A DNA stretch of 64,000 nucleotides from Anaspis maculata. Lineage: Eukaryota; Arthropoda; Insecta; Coleoptera; Scraptiidae. The translations under genes were made by a program, and so were the position numbers. Shown one piece after another: positions 59,233 through 64,000 of the stretch (its first letter is position 1; the number at the start of each line of letters is the position of its first letter). The DNA lies in the NCBI GenBank assembly GCA_949128115.1, contig OX421966.1, positions 34,427,042 to 34,491,041 of the forward strand, written 5' to 3'. The notes beneath the pieces were generated by a model. It was not told the origin of the DNA, ran no database searches, and saw only the letters and a list, made by a program, of their open reading frames with translations.

Positions 59233-59517
59233 TAGATGAAGGAGGGTGTTTAAAATTATCCTCCATCTTTTTCGAAGTGGGATACAAAACCATTTTGATT
59301 CAAGTTCAGTCTTTCCTGAAATAGCCTGAAAATATTCTGAAAAAATGGGTAGTTCACTATAAAATTTCATACTTTTGAATAGCCGGGATCATAGTCAATG
59401 GGGTACTTGCCTAATTTTTTTTTATTGGCTTAATCGATAGTATGGTTAAAAATAATGTACCCGTATTTTTTCATTTTCCTAAATTCCCAAAATTGCGGCC
59501 GCAATGCGTGTTTTAAA

Positions 59518-59545
59518 AATATATTTGTGACGTCACAAATATATT
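59518..59545. repeat. Perfect 28-bp palindrome centred on TGACGTCA
   Basis: aatatatttgtgacgtcaca... reads identically on both strands. The centre is the consensus CRE/ATF site. It lies in otherwise unique sequence about 2.2 kb upstream of the right-edge gene. Confidence 0.8.
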
Positions 59546-60400
59546 AGATATAGAACAAAGAAGGACTCTTTTTCCTCGTTGGGTTGGCAATGATATAACG
59601 TCGCCAAGGTGCCGTTTTCAAACAACAAGATCTGAGTCTGACTGACAACGTCAAACCGCCGACCGTAATTTCTTCCTGTGCCCTTTTTTTGCCTTTGACT
59701 GCTTTGATCGAGGCTTTGATCTACGCGGTAAGTACCTACTCGTTTTGTTCATCTCTTGTTCAACCTAACTAGTCTCTTTCTTTAGTCTTCAGTGCTGTCC
59801 ACCTAAAAGCCTTTCGCATGTTTGTCACTCGTGCTCTGACCTGGCTGACCCTTGGCTTCATTTCGGACATCAGTGTTCCTGCTCCCCACATTTTATTTGG
59901 AGATCCATCGCGTCCCCCCCCCCACATGGATCTCTTGTAGCTCTAAAGTATTACCTATCCGGAATTGTATGCTAATGATGAACCTATAAAAGCTCACTGT
60001 TGATTTTCAGCCTCTTATTTCTGTGCTATTGGTGATCCTCCAGATTTTCCCCTGGAAATAAATTATCTCGACTGAGACAATGTTATAAGAGGTTTCTGGA
60101 GTCAGTTTCTTCGAAACCTTGTTCGACTTTATTGTGTAAATGCTCATGGTAAGAGAATTCGATAGGAAACCGGTTTTGCGATAGCATGTTCAAAATGACA
60201 GTGTCACAGTGACATCCCTGACATTCTTGATTATTCCATTGTCACACAGTCAGACCAACCCCACTGAAAATCCCTGTCCTGGCGCGAAGCTTTTAGGAGG
60301 ATTTTTCAAATTCGTTTTTTTCTGTAGAAAACGACGGGATTTTTGTGAAATTCTCAGTAGAGTCCCCTTATCACTTATACTAGCAATCAAATGTATTTCC
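59546..60400 (+). other. Unique, less AT-rich region; possible 5' region of the right-edge gene
   Basis: 59590-59730 is relatively GC-rich and ends ctacgcggtaagtac, a consensus splice donor. It could be a non-coding first exon of the gene at 61.76 kb. No initiator or TATA box convinces me. It is not part of the palindromes around it. Confidence 0.3.
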
Positions 60401-61758
60401 AGCTGAATCTATTCCATTGGCAAGTACCCCATTGAAAAGGATTTACTCACTAGGAATGGTTATTTTTGCACTAAGATTATTGCCTATGACCATTATCATA
60501 AGTACAGATCAATTCCTCACTTATTCAATAATGGGTGACTTCAAGATGGCGGCCATGAGAAGAAAAAGAGTTGACTGTCATATTCTCGAAGATAGTGGAC
60601 AAGGACAATAGCAACAAACGGCATTTCATTCTTGACTCTACTCTTTGAAGGACTACCGAATTTCACTAAAATATCTTAGGGAATCACCTCGGACATCACT
60701 GATTTGTGAATAAATGTGAATCTCCATGAAACTGACCACTAATTTCAGGATTTCTCAGAAACGGCTAAAGATATGGAGACGCGGTTCAATTATCCTTACA
60801 AACATCAAATTGTGAATTTATGTTGTGACTTTCATGACTCCAACTTTTTTGGTTCAGGGGTTGGAATTTTTGAATTATTGAACACCCTGTATACAACGTC
60901 TGCAAGGAGACTCACCGTGACATCACCTCCTCTTAAAAGTTGCTCAGGGGCCTAATGAACATTTTGTGACAAGTCTCCTCGCTTGATCATTCTTTGCAAG
61001 GTTGTAGCCCCGTAACGTCCGAACTAACTGTGATTCCGCTAATTTCTGTTTGTGCCCCTGAAAGATAGGCAACCTACTGACACAACTCATCGCCAAGGTC
61101 GATATATGCCCGTAACTAGTAAATGTCAAGTGGAGGACCGATCCCGGCCCATAAAAGTCCACCGAACGAACGATTTGTTGAGGTTTTGAAATCTACCCCT
61201 GTTAGGTAGACAACTCGCTATATTGCTGCTCTCCCAGGTTGCAACCTTGTTTCCACTTCTTAAAAGTAAGCTGGGAGTATGTACTATAACTCTGCCAAGT
61301 TTGAATGCTCTAGAATAAAATGCTAGGTACCTAGGTCTCAAAATAATCGTCCACTAACCGCCGCACTATAATCAGGATAACTAACAATGATGTTGCATCG
61401 ATTGTGGTAATGAAATACAGGTGTTTCGAAAAATGCACAAAAAATTGCGACACCCTGTATGTGGCACGAAATAGAAAATTATACTTGACATATTCAGAAA
61501 CTACGGAAATAGTTGTTCCAGGAAAGTTTTACTTTCCCGGCAACTTTTCCGGTCCCCCACCGACATGGAAGGGAAAGTACATTATTGTAATCGTGCAGAA
61601 TTTTTTTTGAGATTTCGACGGATATATCCATTTTAGTTTTATCACAGCTTGATACAATGTTGAACTTATAGAATTGGTCAAGCCCAACGCTTCAGAGTTG
61701 CTGACCGTCCCGTCTTGATTGTACCAGTTTCAACCAAGACGATTTCGATAATCCTGTG

Positions 61759-62202
61759 ATGGACCAGACCAGACCGGACGTCGGAAACAACCACCAGCAA
61801 AACGTCCATCTCCACATGCATCACGTCTGCGCCTGCCAGAGCATCTACCCGACCCCCTACTATCCCCCCATAAGCTACCGCACGCCGCTGATATCGTACG
61901 CCGCCCCCCAAACGGTTGCCAGACCATACCTCCAACACTACCAGTACACCCAGTTCAACGTCGGCAGTCAGTACAACATGCCCATGGCCCAGCTTTCCGC
62001 CACCAGCTCGGCGTACACCACCGCCAACGCCAATACCCATCAGTCCTCTTCTGAAGTGACCGTAGCCCTGCCGGCCAGAGAGCGCCGAGAAAGGGGCGAC
62101 TCCCAAGAGGGCAGCGGTGAGCTAGAGCGGACGGCTCCTGACCCGCCTCCAGACTACGAATTCGGACCTGTCATACCACCAGTCAACGACCTCTTTCTCA
62201 TG
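61759..62202 (+). CDS. Right-edge gene, exon 1 (first coding exon as seen)
   Basis: 148 codons to ctcatg then donor GTAACC, a weak donor that is supported by phase agreement with the next acceptor. An alternative donor GTATGA at 62294 would read through TDIPPSITFPPLLVPLLV, which looks intronic. Confidence 0.65.
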
Positions 62203-64000
62203 GTAACCCTTACCGACATCCCTCCATCCATTACTTTTCCTCCATTACTCGTTCCCCTACTCGTTCCATTACCTACAAAAACATTAACTGGAGGTATGAA
62301 TTCAACGTTCAATACTTTTTAGCTCCATTTCTAAGGTAGCACTATTGCAAGCAAATTGTGTATTTTTAATTGGTAATAATGATTGTTTCGTACTGTGTAT
62401 TATTCTTGTTTGAATTTCTTACTCTCATCAACTGATCAGTGATCTGCAAATTTGCTTATCCCAAAGGAAGATCGCTGGGTAAATCCCGTGCTTATTTGAA
62501 TACCCACAAAATTGATTTTCAACTTCACAAAGACTTGGAAATGTATCATGAGGTTATTCATATTTAGAAGTCATCGAACAGAAGCACAACTTCAACTTTT
62601 AGAAATTGAAACCATTGTTTTTGCAGTAGTGCGCCTTGTTATTCTGTCCATCTTCTGTTTATGTGTAACAAATGCTTTTCTTTTCCAAAGAACAACTCGG
62701 ACGAGTTCCAAATGAACACGGATAACTTCATAAAATTTCTGGAGCGCAGCTGTTTAACCGCCGAGCAGATAGCTTACCGGAACCGGAATCGGCCGTGCTT
62801 CAGGAACATCCAGAACCTCTGCATCCGCACCAGATCGGAAATATTGAAACCTCGAACGACTATTTCGAACATTCACTCGCAAGGCATACCGTGGGCCACC
62901 AAGGACTTCATTTACGCCTTCGTGCGCCTGACCAACTGCTGGCACATCCTCAAGGGTTACTGGGAGAACCGCGAAGGCTCGGCTCTAGGCAAGATCGAGA
63001 AGGAACTGACTCCCGGTTTCAAGGCGTGCTACGTGCGTTGGGAAAAAGAAACTGTAGAACTGGCCACGGAACTGACGCGCATCTTCTACAACTTGGACGT
63101 CAACCAGAGCAACCCTGGGCCGAGCGTCAACGTCCACACCGCGAATAATTTGATACCGCCGCAGGTAATTTGAAATTCTTTTGAAACGATCTTGATATCG
63201 TAGGTGTGATTTTTGGGCTGCAACTATCAAAGATGTCGATACCGCATGAAAGCTCGATTCAAACTTGACTATTTCAAGGTGAGTCTACTGAAAGTCTCCA
63301 CCACCGATTCGTCTAAGAAAACAACCACCAACGACACGCCGACGACGACCACGGCTGTTACCAGCACCGCAGCTGCCAATGCTCAGAAAAACGTCCGCGG
63401 AATCCTGCATTTGCCAACGGCCGTTTCCACCGAAACCGTCGACCAAGCCAATCAGACCTGCTCTGGAGACTTCTGCAACAAATCCGATGATAACGATTCC
63501 GACGAGGAGAACGGCGTGGTCTACATGAAACCCGGCAGCTATCGCGTCCCGAAAAAGTACAAAAACAAGGAACTGTCCCTGTCAATCAACAAAAAGAGCA
63601 GTCCGCGAGTCATTGAATTTTTCGAAACGGCCCAGAACGTTTCCAAAGGCCTCGAAGCGGCCAACGATAAGTACTGGGTAAAAGTCAAAACGTCCGTCGT
63701 CAAGAAACTCGAATCCAAACCGGAAGTTGACGCCTCGGACGGCAACGAAGTCTGTTCGGACATCCAGCTGGGACGGCTGACCGGTTCCGCTTTTTTTCCA
63801 AAACCAAACGCCGACATGTACTTGAACGTCAACGAGTGGTTATCGAACAGCAACTTTTCTGATTATGCCGACGGTTCCAGCTCGTCGACTTCTCCGCCCA
63901 AGCCGGGATCGTTTTTTATCGATCCCCTCGACAGCAGAGACGAACTTTCGTCGAACTTAGATTCGGAAGGCATCGGCAAGCCGTCTTCAGTTTTGCAGAA
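61759..64000 (+). CDS. Unidentified insect gene, three exons, continues past the right edge
   Basis: Exons 61759-62202, 62691-63164 and 63279-64000; junctions are GT-AG and phase 0. The coding parts are clearly richer in G+C than the surroundings. Residues 1-148 are low-complexity, His/Tyr/Pro/Gln-rich and end with PDPPPDYEFGP, a PPxY motif (WW-domain ligand). Exon 2 looks like a folded helical domain (TAEQIAYRNRNRPC, IPWATKDFIYAFVRLTNCW, LTPGFKACYVRWEKETVELA). Exon 3 is Thr/Ser-rich, then acidic (DDNDSDEEN), then mixed. I do not recognise the family; a vague resemblance to insect mitoshell-type proteins is from memory only. An open frame extends upstream to 61705 and an acceptor-like ttgattgtaccag ends at 61727, so the true start may be in an earlier exon. 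Confidence 0.75.
62691..63164 (+). CDS. Right-edge gene, exon 2
   Basis: 158 codons between cttttccaaag and CAG/GTAATT. The best conserved-looking part of the gene, with many aromatic and charged residues and four cysteines. Confidence 0.8.
63279..64000 (+). CDS. Right-edge gene, exon 3, incomplete at the window edge
   Basis: Starts after gactatttcaag in phase 0 (VSLLKVSTTDSSKKTTT) and stays open to the last base. The other AG sites in the 114-nt intron give a stop or the wrong phase. Confidence 0.75.
   Translation, partial: MSLLKVSTTDSSKKTTTNDTPTTTTAVTSTAAANAQKNVRGILHLPTAVSTETVDQANQTCSGDFCNKSDDNDSDEENGVVYMKPGSYRVPKKYKNKELSLSINKKSSPRVIEFFETAQNVSKGLEAANDKYWVKVKTSVVKKLESKPEVDASDGNEVCSDIQLGRLTGSAFFPKPNADMYLNVNEWLSNSNFSDYADGSSSSTSPPKPGSFFIDPLDSRDELSSNLDSEGIGKPSSVLQ

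Larger units (their letters stand above)
50443..61490. mobile_element. 11-kb stack of nested fold-back elements
   Basis: The outer palindrome's left arm is broken into 50520-50625, 54377-54556 and 57543-58010; its right arm lies in about 60400-61490. Matched runs include ggcacgaaatagaaaattatactt and cgatgca, ggtagatttcaaaacctcaac, and the dgaccgatcc/ggatcggtcc region. Inserted in the left arm are element A (50626-54376) and element D (54557-57542). Element E (58057-59232) is in the centre. The right arm shows the uninterrupted sequence at the A and D sites. Confidence 0.75.

Noticed and set aside
61678..62106. 142-codon Gly/Val-rich minus-strand frame
   Set aside because: It lies opposite the first coding exon of the right-edge gene and has no motif of its own.

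Overview
This is a eukaryotic, AT-rich, intron-bearing and very repeat-rich stretch of DNA, almost certainly from an insect. Evidence: spliced Ly6/uPAR genes with the phase-1/phase-1, 10-cysteine insect layout, a TATA plus TCAGT-type core promoter, non-LTR retrotransposons, tRNA-derived repeats and hAT-type miniature elements. Scattered palindromic TAGGTACCTA motifs make me lean towards Hemiptera, but that is a weak inference.

Genes. Three host genes can be supported. A minus-strand Ly6/uPAR gene lies at 6-3336 (three coding exons, a short 5' non-coding exon and a TATA promoter). A second Ly6/uPAR gene lies on the plus strand at 23148-34348, with a 9.8 kb first intron full of transposons. The two are divergent and about 20 kb apart. 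At the right edge (61.76 kb to the end) are three exons of an unidentified, GC-rich, continuing gene with a PPxY motif. The only other long open frame, 35328-38213, is a 5'-truncated non-LTR retrotransposon ORF2 whose reverse transcriptase is open.

Layout. 0-3.4 kb: Ly6 gene 1. 3.4-12 kb: fold-back elements, a small hAT element, a tRNA-derived SINE and short inverted-repeat elements. 13.1-14.8 kb: a repeat block with a ~265-bp tandem array, followed by a second LINE fragment. 16.2-21.1 kb: three fold-back elements, one split by an 879-bp hAT element. 23.1-34.3 kb: Ly6 gene 2, whose first intron holds a second copy of the 13-kb block and several nested elements. 35.4-38.4 kb: LINE. 38.4-44.7 kb: fold-back elements and two 10-bp minisatellites. 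45.3-47.5 kb: two tRNA-like repeats and assorted elements. 50.4-61.5 kb: an 11-kb stack of fold-back elements inserted inside one another. 61.7-64 kb: unidentified gene.

The most unusual feature is a population of long inverted-repeat elements carrying the terminal motif TACAGGGTG. Several have this motif at two, three or four concentric levels, at nearly equal distances on both arms. In the 50-61 kb stack, one arm of a palindrome often preserves the empty site of an insertion in the other arm, so the order of insertions can be read from the sequence. No transposase is encoded in the window, so all look non-autonomous. All repeat pairings were made by eye; ends and identities are approximate unless a target-site duplication is quoted.
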